Virus record (IMG/VR): IMGVR_UViG_3300025824_000005
Location: 1-23,649 of that record
Origin: a virus
Length of the DNA: 23,649 nt
Direction: 5' to 3' (one strand)
Shown here: piece after piece, positions 6,048-14,169 of the stretch
Numbering within the stretch: the stretch's first letter is position 1
Layout of the letters: the number at the start of each line of letters is the position of its first letter
The notes under the pieces: model-generated
Seen by the model: the letters and a program-made list of their open reading frames with translations, nothing else
Databases searched by the model: none
What the model was told of the DNA's origin: nothing
Translations under genes and position numbers: made by a program

Positions 6048-7237
6048 TTAATCCCCAGTTCGATCGCACGTCGCGCGATGTAATCAAACACGAAATACTC
6101 CACTCTGTTCGCCCAGCAATGATTGGCCGCTGGCTTCAACGGATTACCAGTCTTGATATAATTCTCTGCAAGGCACATTGCCCGAGGGCAAAGTCTTATA
6201 TCTTTAGCCTCACAAACCTCACAGTCCCGGCAATCCTCGTAAAGCCCTTCGATCCACTCACCCATCTTCTTAAAGAACAAAGCCGTTTCATTAAAACCGT
6301 TAAACACGTCGCCGATCTTGAACTCTGGAAAGTTAGCGAAGAAGTCACACGGATAAATCTCGCCCTTGTTATTGATCGCCAAGTACATATACCCACACCC
6401 GCAGAACGTAGGCGGCACATCCTTGATCGGCAACCCCTTGAGCCTGCGGTAGATGTTGTGGTGAAAAACTGAATCCCACTGACACCTGCCAAACTTAGGC
6501 AAACCTTCAAAGTAAACGTAATCGGCGACGCGTTTGAATAACGCCTTGAACGCCTCGTTCTTATCCCTGATGCGATCCCAATGCCGCGCGGTCGAAATCC
6601 TCACCACCGGCACCGGATACTCAAAAAGATATTTGATATCCTCAAAAATTCCCTGCTCGTCTGGATCATCAATAACGAAATGCACATCACCGCCGTTATG
6701 CCGAACCACATCAATCGCGGGCTTTGCCGCTTCCAAATATCCTTTGCCGAACTTCTGCTTCAATGCCCCGATACTGACACTCACCCGAAGCGTTCCTTTT
6801 CTTGACTTGACCCACTCCCGCGCTTCGGCGTTCTCTACCAGCACAAGGCCGTTCGTTGTGACCACATAAGGAAACATCGGATAGGTGTCGACCAAATACC
6901 GCACCATATCGAAATTCACAAACGGCTCGCCGCCAAAAATGCTGAATTTAACCTTGGCCTCATCAAACGTCCGCACCACAAAACCCATGGCGCAATCGAT
7001 AATCTCCCGCGAGATCCCGCTGTCCTTCTGCCTAAACTCCCGAGGCTGATAACAATAAGGACAATGAAGGTTGCAGTCCTGCGTCATCAGAAAATAAATC
7101 GTCGTGTAATCCGGCTTATTTGCGGTTACGGCATCAACGTCAAACTTGCCGTTTTCTTTGTAGCCTTTAATCACCTCTCGGCACAATGACGGCAGATCGC
7201 CTGTTGATTTGCTTTCTTCCAAAGTAAAAACGCTCAT
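6044..7237 (-). CDS. radical SAM/SPASM protein, first of tandem cassette
   Basis: The start is taken at 7237, where the ATG overlaps the stop of the 126-aa gene (ATGA); an ATG two codons earlier (7243) is possible. The product has 397 residues. It begins with about 45 residues of extension, then C55-NLH-C59-PY-C62 and GGEP at 102-105. The C-terminal auxiliary-cluster region has C279, C281, C297, C336, C339, C342, C350, C355 and C374, with GEIYPCDFF and LCPRAMC as SPASM hallmarks. The extension could bind a substrate, but no PqqD-like RRE fold is evident. It is the first gene of an unusual three-enzyme set inside a phage tail region. Confidence 0.92.
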   Translation of the reverse strand: MSVFTLEESKSTGDLPSLCREVIKGYKENGKFDVDAVTANKPDYTTIYFLMTQDCNLHCPYCYQPREFRQKDSGISREIIDCAMGFVVRTFDEAKVKFSIFGGEPFVNFDMVRYLVDTYPMFPYVVTTNGLVLVENAEAREWVKSRKGTLRVSVSIGALKQKFGKGYLEAAKPAIDVVRHNGGDVHFVIDDPDEQGIFEDIKYLFEYPVPVVRISTARHWDRIRDKNEAFKALFKRVADYVYFEGLPKFGRCQWDSVFHHNIYRRLKGLPIKDVPPTFCGCGYMYLAINNKGEIYPCDFFANFPEFKIGDVFNGFNETALFFKKMGEWIEGLYEDCRDCEVCEAKDIRLCPRAMCLAENYIKTGNPLKPAANHCWANRVEYFVFDYIARRAIELGIK

Positions 7238-7614
7238 TTCCATTCCAAGTGATAAAGATTCGTATCAACCTCAACCGTCTCGAATCCAAGACGGTCTTTG
7301 ATATTTTTCTTCTGCTCATCGGTCAGAGGCATAATGCCCGCGAGATACAACTCGCCTTTTTTCTCGCCAGATATAAAGAAACTGAAATTTGCAATCTTGC
7401 CGCGTTCATCGATGATCCCCAAACCTTGAATGGTCAGCTTTAACGCATTGCTGAAATCCTCTGGCTTATCAAACCGCCCCTTCGTGAACCCATTAACCCG
7501 CTGATCATCAAGATTCATCCGCACCCAATAAATGAGTTCGGTCACAGGATTGTCCTTCGTGTCTTTTGCGACCTTCAATGTCTTTGGCTTACTTGCCTCA
7601 AAACTCGGAAACAT
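7234..7614 (-). CDS. 126-aa protein of unknown function upstream of radical SAM genes
   Basis: The start codon at 7612-7614 has GAGG 5 bases upstream. The product looks mixed alpha/beta: TELIYWVRMNLDDQRVNGFT, then an EDFSNALKLTIQGLGIID helix-strand, FSFFISGEKKGELYLAGIM, and a C-terminal FETVEVDTNLYHLEWK. There are no cysteines, membrane segment or signal peptide. It is coupled to the first radical SAM gene by a 4-base overlap, so it may be a partner protein, a substrate or a virion component. I do not recognise the family, and it does not look like the PqqD/RRE domain of RiPP systems. Confidence 0.7.
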   Translation of the reverse strand: MFPSFEASKPKTLKVAKDTKDNPVTELIYWVRMNLDDQRVNGFTKGRFDKPEDFSNALKLTIQGLGIIDERGKIANFSFFISGEKKGELYLAGIMPLTDEQKKNIKDRLGFETVEVDTNLYHLEWK

Positions 7615-7620
7615 ATATCC

Positions 7621-8343
7621 TCACCATGTGTACGGATTGCATTTGCAATTCCAGTCCGAATGCACCGCGCCCCAGTTATACCCGGGTGGCGTATAGTTAC
7701 ACTGCGGCGACCACGGCACATATCCATCCCAAGGTGTCGTGTTTAACGGCTCACCGGAAGCCGTTTTATACGGATGCGTCGTCCCCCCGGGCAGGTTGTA
7801 ACTCGCGCAAATCCTGTGATCTACCATGCTGTGATGACACTCGCTGTATTTGTGGTCATCGCAAGCAACCCCCGCGTGCGAACACGTCTGATAGTAATAC
7901 CCGCAATCCGCGCAATACTGACACTGTTCTGCCTCACAAATACAGCCGGTCATTAACGCCTGCAGTTTCGACCGCAATTCGGAAACGTGATCATTCCTCG
8001 CCTTAATGGTGTTCGCCGTAAGCGTCGGATCCGTAAAATCCATACACCCGGACGAATCTTGCACGCAATACCCCGACTCGCCCCTGCCGGTCTTAACGTT
8101 CTGCAACTCCACCCGCAATTCAGCAACATGATCGTTGCGGATTTTAATAAGATCAGCTGTAAGCGTTACGTCTGTAAACGTCGCTGTCGACAAACCCCGG
8201 CGCGTGAACTCCAGATTGACCTTTGTCCGCAGTTCCTCGACATGGTCATTCCTTACCTTAATCGTATTGGCGGTCAAAGCCGGATCCGTCCACGTCGGCG
8301 TATTTACCGGACACTGTTTTGGCGGTAATTTATGCTCTGGCAT
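7621..8343 (-). CDS. Cys-rich phage protein with three TDPTLTANTIK..RNDHV.ELR repeats
   Basis: A 240-residue protein with AAAGGA before its ATG, 7 bases after the fibre gene. Residues 18-42, 56-81 and 103-128 are three diverged copies of FTDPTLTANTIKxRNDHVxEL. From memory, similar TDP.lta...ikavH..ELR modules occur in bacterial secreted or surface proteins. The C-terminal 107 residues hold 12 cysteines (134, 136, 141, 144, 147, 154, 161, 169, 179, 215, 233, 235) plus many His, Tyr, Trp and Pro. This part could bind metal, form disulfides, or be a substrate for the radical SAM enzymes encoded just downstream. Most likely it is a fibre or appendage protein; the function is not established. Confidence 0.8.
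   Translation of the reverse strand: MPEHKLPPKQCPVNTPTWTDPALTANTIKVRNDHVEELRTKVNLEFTRRGLSTATFTDVTLTADLIKIRNDHVAELRVELQNVKTGRGESGYCVQDSSGCMDFTDPTLTANTIKARNDHVSELRSKLQALMTGCICEAEQCQYCADCGYYYQTCSHAGVACDDHKYSECHHSMVDHRICASYNLPGGTTHPYKTASGEPLNTTPWDGYVPWSPQCNYTPPGYNWGAVHSDWNCKCNPYTW
7960..8292 (-). repeat. three diverged tandem protein repeats within the Cys-rich gene
   Basis: The units span 8218-8292, 8101-8178 and 7960-8037. Each encodes about 25 residues with TADP/TDPTLTA, NTIK.RNDHV and ELR in the same order. Nucleotide identity is only partial, so the copies are old and kept by selection on the protein. The first and third copies share GGATCCG within the repeat. Confidence 0.85.
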
Positions 8344-8350
8344 CTATCCT

Positions 8351-9391
8351 TTACTCCGCATACGTCGCGTTCGGGAACGCGAACTCTAAACCTGTTTCAT
8401 CAGCCTTCACCCTGACAGACTTTCCTGCCTGCCCGGTATAGTTGGACGGACAATCCGTCAAGGCAACGAAAGACGACATCCCCAGTAAAAACAAAGGCCG
8501 GACATCCTTATATATGTAGGCGTCGTTAGGATTAGCGTCCTTGCTCTCATAATCCACGACCTTGGTCATTGTCGGCTTGCAATACACAAGGCATATCGGA
8601 AACTTCCCCGATGGAAACGCTGGCTCTGCCGGGTTAGACGCCTCCGCGCCGGTCGTCCATTCCAATACGCCTGCCGAGTTGATCGTCAGCAAATCGATCC
8701 TTGGATTAGCACCCGGCGCTGTTATAAGCGATGATGCCCCGCCTGCGTAAGTTAACCTTGTTGATCCGATATAAATGTTCTGATAAAACCCGCCGACCAA
8801 AGCCGAAGCAACCGCCACATTCATTCCGCACACTGCCGTAATGGTGTCGAATAGAAAAGTCTGGGAAGCTGGCAATTGATAAAACCCAAAATCGGTGATA
8901 TTTGACAACACTGCCGCTGTGCCGTTGTTTCCATCAGGCGTCGCCAAGGTTAGAGTGTCTTTTTTCCAAGTCCCCGCCGTCCCATGAGAAGTCAAATTCC
9001 AATAGCTCACATGCCCAAGGTTATCTTCAAGGAAGAACCTAAAAGCCTGACTCGCGCCTGAGCACCTCTCCCATAGCGTAATCTGTTTAAAACTGGACAA
9101 ATTAACGCCCTTAATAAGCGTGACCTGCCGGTTAGGCGTCGCGTCAATCACACACTGCAAGGCATAATTACCTTCCTGCTTCGTAGTTGAACGCGTAACC
9201 GTCACGCCAGTTCCCGACCATTTGGCTTGAGCCACTGCATCCGTTGAATACTCAAGGTCATCCAATACCATTGATGACCGAGGCCGTAACGCAAACAAAT
9301 CTCCTTGAAATAAAGCCCGCAAAACATTGCGAACATTTTCCAGCGACATAGAACCTGTCGGCTGGTTTGGATCGAAAATATGTCTTTCCAT
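8351..9391 (-). CDS. tail fibre / receptor-binding-type protein
   Basis: A 346-residue protein. The ATG at 9389-9391 has AAAGG 6 bases upstream; a TTG two codons earlier is less likely. The middle (about 45-180) begins VLDDLEYSTDAVAQAKW and includes ITLWERCSG and FRFFLEDNLGHVSYW, a jelly-roll layout like carbohydrate-binding or discoidin-type domains. The C-terminus has FVALTDCPSNYTGQAGKSVR followed by VKADETGLEF, close to a motif common at the ends of phage tail-fibre proteins. It follows the tail hub and a mini zinc ribbon. It probably sits at the tail tip and binds cell-surface sugar. Assignment rests on domain style and gene order. Confidence 0.75.
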   Translation of the reverse strand: MERHIFDPNQPTGSMSLENVRNVLRALFQGDLFALRPRSSMVLDDLEYSTDAVAQAKWSGTGVTVTRSTTKQEGNYALQCVIDATPNRQVTLIKGVNLSSFKQITLWERCSGASQAFRFFLEDNLGHVSYWNLTSHGTAGTWKKDTLTLATPDGNNGTAAVLSNITDFGFYQLPASQTFLFDTITAVCGMNVAVASALVGGFYQNIYIGSTRLTYAGGASSLITAPGANPRIDLLTINSAGVLEWTTGAEASNPAEPAFPSGKFPICLVYCKPTMTKVVDYESKDANPNDAYIYKDVRPLFLLGMSSFVALTDCPSNYTGQAGKSVRVKADETGLEFAFPNATYAE

Positions 9392-9393
9392 GA

Positions 9394-9531
9394 TCAACCT
9401 TTCTTCTTAATAATTTCCGTATCGCATGCCGGACACTTGCCGGTGTACGCTTTGGTTCCGTTTTTCAGCGTGCTTTCTTTTAACTCCGCAATCTCAACCA
9501 ACACCTTGCATGTCGCGCAATAGCCCTTCAT
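9394..9531 (-). CDS. 45-aa zinc-ribbon protein (DUF5679-like)
   Basis: The ATG at 9529-9531 has AAAGGA about 7 bases upstream, just after the tail-hub stop. The peptide begins MKGYCATCKVLVEIAELKES and later has KCPACDTEIIKKKG, so two CxxC knuckles are about 28 residues apart. This matches the tiny DUF5679-type zinc ribbon frequent in phages and prophages. It probably binds one zinc ion; its role in tail or late expression is unknown. Confidence 0.8.
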   Translation of the reverse strand: MKGYCATCKVLVEIAELKESTLKNGTKAYTGKCPACDTEIIKKKG

Positions 9532-9532
9532 A

Positions 9533-12500
9533 TCAATATCCTTTCACGTCGATATCAACCTCAGCGGTGCCAATGGCCGCGCCGTTACGGTCATAAACCT
9601 TGATATCGCACTGTGTCGTTGTTTTATTGGAAACGATCGGCATGCCGACAATGCCGTTGACGATCGTCACCGTAATCCTCGGCGGGTAATTAAAACCAGT
9701 ACCGAATAAAATCGTCTTTCCCTGCACCGGAATTGCCACATCTCTAAACCACGAAAGTTTTGTCACCGGCGCGTTGATATAAAGCCGACAACTATAAAAA
9801 TAAAAATGATGACTCGGATCAGTTGTCGAAATCACGAATTTGAACTTAATATAGCGGCCGGTGTAAGTCGTGAATGCATCAATAGGCGCAAATTCCGTAT
9901 AACTTACCCCGTCCGATGAAACACTTATCTGCACCTCAAGCGAACCGCCCGAAACATTCTTAAAATCCGCGTCGATAATCACCTTGAACTCAAACACCGT
10001 AAGTAAATCAATCGGTGAGAGCATCTCAAAAAAACCGGTCGTCTTAGTCTGGCCATTTAAATTCAAGCCGCCGCCAGTCTCTTGCGCCTCCCACGTCAAC
10101 CCTTGCGCCTGTCGATCCTCCCAAAACATATCCGTCTTTAAACACAACGCTGGCCGGACATACCCTGAATCGAAATCGTTCGTGTAAACCAACTCAACGT
10201 TGCTCAATCGATACTGCAGATCCTGACTCCACAAATCGAAGTCATTGATAAAATTCATCTCTGGCGGCGGGGTAATGACTATCGAATCCATCCCGGGTGA
10301 TGGGCTTTCATTACCGGACGTATCAACCGCCTTGATCATGAACGTCACATTACCGATCTCACCTACCGGATACATAAACTCCGTTGTATCCGTCCTCTCT
10401 GCGATCACTTGACCGGCATTCCACTCCGAACCTTTCCTGATCACATACCGGGCAAGATCCGCATCCGCGATCGCATCCCAGCTGAACCTTAAAAAATTAC
10501 CCTCCTGTGAAACCTCGAATCCGGTAACATCCGATGGCGGGTTGAGTTTTCCCAAGACTGTCAAATCAGAAGATTCCAAACCGTCTGATACGATCCCATT
10601 AATCGATACAGTCCTGACCTTAATCCGATACGTCTGCTCATCTTCAACGCCAAAGACCGTGAAATATGTATCTGTCGTTGTCCCGACAACCTTATAATCC
10701 TCCGCGCCTTTTTTGAGTTCAATCTGATAATGGCTCAAGAAAATCTTTGAATCATCCGTCGGCCCGTCAAAGCTGACCAGAATATCTGAGCCAACCGTTC
10801 CGTCGCGATGCAGATAGTAAAGACTTTCTGAAATCTGAATGCTGGAAACCTCTCCCACCGGCGCGTAAGGATTCGGCGGCGTGCCATAATCAAACGACTG
10901 AATTGTCGCGCCGTAACGGTCGTTATAAATCGTAGGGTTATATTCCTGCGCCGTTATTTTGAATAGATCCCGCTCATCTTCCTCAATGCGCTGAATGATA
11001 AACTGCTTATTCGTCCAACCCATCAATGAGTGCGTAACTTCAATAACGTCACCGATCTCCTGACCTATGGCGTTAAGCGAAGTTGTAAACTCCACACAGA
11101 TCGGGCAAAGTTTAAGCTCGTAAAAATATTGATTGCTCAACCGAGAAGCCTGCGTCTTGCGGTTAATGGACGGAATCGTTAATGTCTGCTCGACAAGCCC
11201 GCGTTCGTCCTGATCAACCTTGTCCTCCGCGCCCCACGCAAGGATCCTTGCGTCATCCTGCGTCGGATCGAAATACTCGATACCGAAACGGTTAATCTTC
11301 TGATCCAACCCCTTCTGAATCACCTTTAAATCCGTGATGTCATCCTCGTCGAATGATGCAACCGCGCTCTGGGTCTTGGCCACCAGCAATTTGAGCTTTG
11401 AACCGCTACGTATAAGCGCGCCCGCGAACCCCACCAACATCTCGGTGAGGTTATCTGAAGCCGTTCGTTTCTGATCAATCACAAACGAAACGGTATACCT
11501 TGACTCCTGCCCTCCCTGACCGTTTGATACCAGATCCACACAGTAGTCATAGACCTCACCAAACGACATATCGTCGATATCCGCTGTAAGATACCCGCAC
11601 CCGCCGACCTGCATCTTCATCAAAAGATAATCACGGATACATGCCGACGGATTATCCGAATACGAATGTCCGGCCGACCACGCCGAACCGTTCCATGTCG
11701 AAACTTTCCGGCCACGGCATATACACGTTACGTTCGGCCTGCCGCCTTTTAACTTATCCGAGGTTTCCAGATGAACATGAAGCATGGCGGTATTGTGATA
11801 TTGAATACCGTCTAAATCCAGCCCCGTATCCGTCTGCACATTTTGTGCAGGCGTTCCCAAGAATGCACGATACGAACACCCGGGAAAGTTGCCAATCACC
11901 TCACCGTTTAACCTGACATCCGTAATGCTTTCAATTTCGCCCGCGCAAAGAACGATAAGCAAGTCTATCTGCTCGCCGCCCATCACCGGATTTTGATAAA
12001 CGATATTGCCGCCCAATCGCGCCTCGCCGTAAAGCACCGGCACCGGATATTGATTGCTGGATGTAGTCTGCAACTCTCCAAATTGATATCGGGGTGAAGA
12101 CGACGACCCGCCGCTTTTTGACGTCTGCCGTGCCTGAATAGCCAATCCAATCGAATACCCGATTAAAGCCGTACCAATCAAATAGCCAATCGTAGTAAGC
12201 GACAAAGCGATCAAACCACCGGCAATGAAAGACGCCACGGCGTAATCCGCAATCACCAGCGCAATTGCAATAGCCACTGGGGGCCCCGCTGGCGGGATAT
12301 AAATCTTGCCGTCCTTCTCTCTGATAGCAAAAAGGAAGTATTTTTCCCAAGACGACGTGAGCCGCGAAATACGGGATTTACCGTCCTTCTTAGCATGAAG
12401 CATGCGGCCATAACCGAGATACAACCCGACATGCAATTCGTCGTTGATCTTAAAAACCAGAACGTCTTCGGGCTGAATGCCCTCAAGTAGAACAATCGTG

Positions 12501-12703
12501 TTGATCTCGATGATTCTTTTAACGATTTCGTCCTGTGTTTCAGACGTAAACTCACTGATCTTAGGCGCGACACCTTCCACGCCCTTGGCAGTAAAATACA
12601 ACTGCATAAGCCCAACACAGTCCGTTCCGGAATAATCACGGCCGTCCTGAAGCCATTTGATCCCGACCAATTTGTTAAGCAGTTCCGTATCGAGCTTCTT
12701 CAT
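9533..12703 (-). CDS. tail tip hub: NlpC/P60 peptidase fused to lambda J-like protein
   Basis: A 1056-residue protein whose ATG overlaps the DUF2163 stop (ATGA). Residues about 15-125 form a C40 (NlpC/P60) peptidase: Cys29 in GTDCVGLMQ, His91 in ELHVGLYLGYG and His103 as probable third polar residue. A hydrophobic glycine-rich stretch (about 143-190) resembles lambda gpI, then the J-like hub starts near YQFGELQTTSSNQYPVPVLY. Fibronectin type III-like parts lie around 640-830, and a beta-rich C-terminus closes the protein. It probably forms the tail tip, digests peptidoglycan on entry and carries the fibres. In lambda, K, I and J are separate genes, so the fusion is notable, although similar fusions exist in other phages. 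Confidence 0.9.
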   Translation of the reverse strand: MKKLDTELLNKLVGIKWLQDGRDYSGTDCVGLMQLYFTAKGVEGVAPKISEFTSETQDEIVKRIIEINTIVLLEGIQPEDVLVFKINDELHVGLYLGYGRMLHAKKDGKSRISRLTSSWEKYFLFAIREKDGKIYIPPAGPPVAIAIALVIADYAVASFIAGGLIALSLTTIGYLIGTALIGYSIGLAIQARQTSKSGGSSSSPRYQFGELQTTSSNQYPVPVLYGEARLGGNIVYQNPVMGGEQIDLLIVLCAGEIESITDVRLNGEVIGNFPGCSYRAFLGTPAQNVQTDTGLDLDGIQYHNTAMLHVHLETSDKLKGGRPNVTCICRGRKVSTWNGSAWSAGHSYSDNPSACIRDYLLMKMQVGGCGYLTADIDDMSFGEVYDYCVDLVSNGQGGQESRYTVSFVIDQKRTASDNLTEMLVGFAGALIRSGSKLKLLVAKTQSAVASFDEDDITDLKVIQKGLDQKINRFGIEYFDPTQDDARILAWGAEDKVDQDERGLVEQTLTIPSINRKTQASRLSNQYFYELKLCPICVEFTTSLNAIGQEIGDVIEVTHSLMGWTNKQFIIQRIEEDERDLFKITAQEYNPTIYNDRYGATIQSFDYGTPPNPYAPVGEVSSIQISESLYYLHRDGTVGSDILVSFDGPTDDSKIFLSHYQIELKKGAEDYKVVGTTTDTYFTVFGVEDEQTYRIKVRTVSINGIVSDGLESSDLTVLGKLNPPSDVTGFEVSQEGNFLRFSWDAIADADLARYVIRKGSEWNAGQVIAERTDTTEFMYPVGEIGNVTFMIKAVDTSGNESPSPGMDSIVITPPPEMNFINDFDLWSQDLQYRLSNVELVYTNDFDSGYVRPALCLKTDMFWEDRQAQGLTWEAQETGGGLNLNGQTKTTGFFEMLSPIDLLTVFEFKVIIDADFKNVSGGSLEVQISVSSDGVSYTEFAPIDAFTTYTGRYIKFKFVISTTDPSHHFYFYSCRLYINAPVTKLSWFRDVAIPVQGKTILFGTGFNYPPRITVTIVNGIVGMPIVSNKTTTQCDIKVYDRNGAAIGTAEVDIDVKGY

Positions 12704-13578
12704 TCTTCCCTCTTAATGGGATTGATTAACTGCGGGATATGTTTAAACCCGCCGAAGTTCGCCTGATTGTTAAACCTGTTCCTGCATATATCGAACGACT
12801 TGTCGCACCCGCGCTCAATCGTGTAGAGATCCCCTGCCGCCGATACTTGCGGTAATGCGTAATCAATAATCAGCTTGTGCTCTGCCGCTATGAAATCAAC
12901 CACCTTGCGTTTGAGTCCATTATTCACGCCGGAAGAAAACTGAATAATTCCGTCATTCCACCAGTCGTCTGCCTCTGCCCTTGCCACATCGATGACCGCA
13001 ACCGTAGTTGATCCCGCATCCACGGTCTGACCGTTAATACGCGTCGTTGAAACGTCCAACTGGCAAAACTCATCGCCAAAGATGTAATTGCAATAGAGCT
13101 GTTGCATCCGGCCGGTTTCCACCGCCAAAGATTTGAGCTTCGACTTACACTCGATCTTGACGCTGACTTCGGTCAATTCGGAAACGGCGTTAATGATCCC
13201 GTCAAACATAACCTTGGCATGCGTCTGGTCGTTTAAGAGATCAAGAAAGACTTTACGAATAACCACACGCTTGCCTCTTAAATCAACCGAGTTAAGCCAA
13301 TTGCTCCAAAGCCTGTCCACGTTATCAAACTCGCCCGAAACCGCCTCGATCTCCAGCTGGTTGCTGGCCGGAATTGCCGACCGCTTGATCCCGAGCGGCT
13401 GGTAATATTGCAAGACGCCGTCTAAATTCCAAAAGTAAATGCGCTTATTATCCGTGCAGAAATAAAACGTCTGGGTGTCGCACGAATTCTGCGAACCCAA
13501 ATAAAAGTCATAGAGTTCAACCGGCCGGTTTGCCTCTTTGATTGCCTCGTCTTTATATTGAACTGTTAAATCCTGCAT
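12700..13578 (-). CDS. DUF2163/BR0599-family tail tip protein
   Basis: A 292-residue protein with AAGGAAG before the ATG. The C-terminus RGCDKSFDICRNRFNNQANF followed by GGFKHIP (about 257-283) is the signature of the DUF2163/phage_BR0599 family. Members, such as the GTA gp13 homologue, lie at the distal tail next to the peptidase and bind an iron-sulfur cluster in the GTA; here C152, C161, C258 and C265 could act similarly, but that is inference. It sits between the DUF2460 and hub genes exactly as in gene transfer agents. Confidence 0.9.
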   Translation of the reverse strand: MQDLTVQYKDEAIKEANRPVELYDFYLGSQNSCDTQTFYFCTDNKRIYFWNLDGVLQYYQPLGIKRSAIPASNQLEIEAVSGEFDNVDRLWSNWLNSVDLRGKRVVIRKVFLDLLNDQTHAKVMFDGIINAVSELTEVSVKIECKSKLKSLAVETGRMQQLYCNYIFGDEFCQLDVSTTRINGQTVDAGSTTVAVIDVARAEADDWWNDGIIQFSSGVNNGLKRKVVDFIAAEHKLIIDYALPQVSAAGDLYTIERGCDKSFDICRNRFNNQANFGGFKHIPQLINPIKREE

Positions 13579-13587
13579 GCTTCTTCC

Positions 13588-14169
13588 TTACGGCGCGGTG
13601 TAAATATTCCACAACGCCTCTTTGAACTTCACTGAAGTGTTATAAAGTTTAAATTGCACCAACTCCTTCGATAACTTGTCATCGTCGAAACGCACCTGAA
13701 TGTAATACTCATAGTCAGCCGTAATGACTGCGCCGTTTGCTGGCGCGGGCGAAAAAGTAATTTTCGCCAACTCATTCGTTAAATCGTTGATAATACTGAC
13801 ACCGCTTGTCCGCAAAATTCCGTTCACATAAACTTTGACTGAAGCGGTATCAACCGGAAAGTAATCGAGATTGAACACCGTCTGCAAACCGTTGCCGGTG
13901 CCGACCGCTTCCGCCGTTACTTTATAACTCGTCGGAAACTTCACCCAAAACGTATCGTACTTGCCTTGTCTGGCTTTAAAGAAATCCCATATAAGCCCAA
14001 CCCCCGTTTCGCTTTGGTTACCAAGAGAACAATTAAGCGTACGAATAGGCCGTGACCATTTAGCCCTGCGTTTTTCTTTTCCGCTGTCCGCCTGAAAAAT
14101 GAGTGTCGAGAACTCAACGTCCTCTTGAAGGCCGAACTCCGGCGTGAAAATCAAAACTGCGGTACTCAT
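13588..14169 (-). CDS. DUF2460-family distal tail protein
   Basis: A 193-residue protein whose start overlaps the tape-measure stop (ATGA). It begins MSTAVLIFTPEFGLQEDVEF and carries KWSRPIRTLNCSLG, GLIWDFFKARQGKYDTFWVK and a C-terminal VQFKLYNTSVKFKEALW, matching the DUF2460 layout (GTA gp12-like distal tail ring). It probably forms the hexameric collar between the tail tube and the hub. An Ig-like strand set (about 88-150, with VKVYVNGILRTSG) seems to be inserted into the usual domain. Confidence 0.85.
   Translation of the reverse strand: MSTAVLIFTPEFGLQEDVEFSTLIFQADSGKEKRRAKWSRPIRTLNCSLGNQSETGVGLIWDFFKARQGKYDTFWVKFPTSYKVTAEAVGTGNGLQTVFNLDYFPVDTASVKVYVNGILRTSGVSIINDLTNELAKITFSPAPANGAVITADYEYYIQVRFDDDKLSKELVQFKLYNTSVKFKEALWNIYTAP

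Noticed and set aside
7234-7614. RiPP recognition element (PqqD-like) upstream of the radical SAM genes
   Set aside because: The protein is longer and shows no winged-helix PqqD pattern by eye, so the label is not supported.
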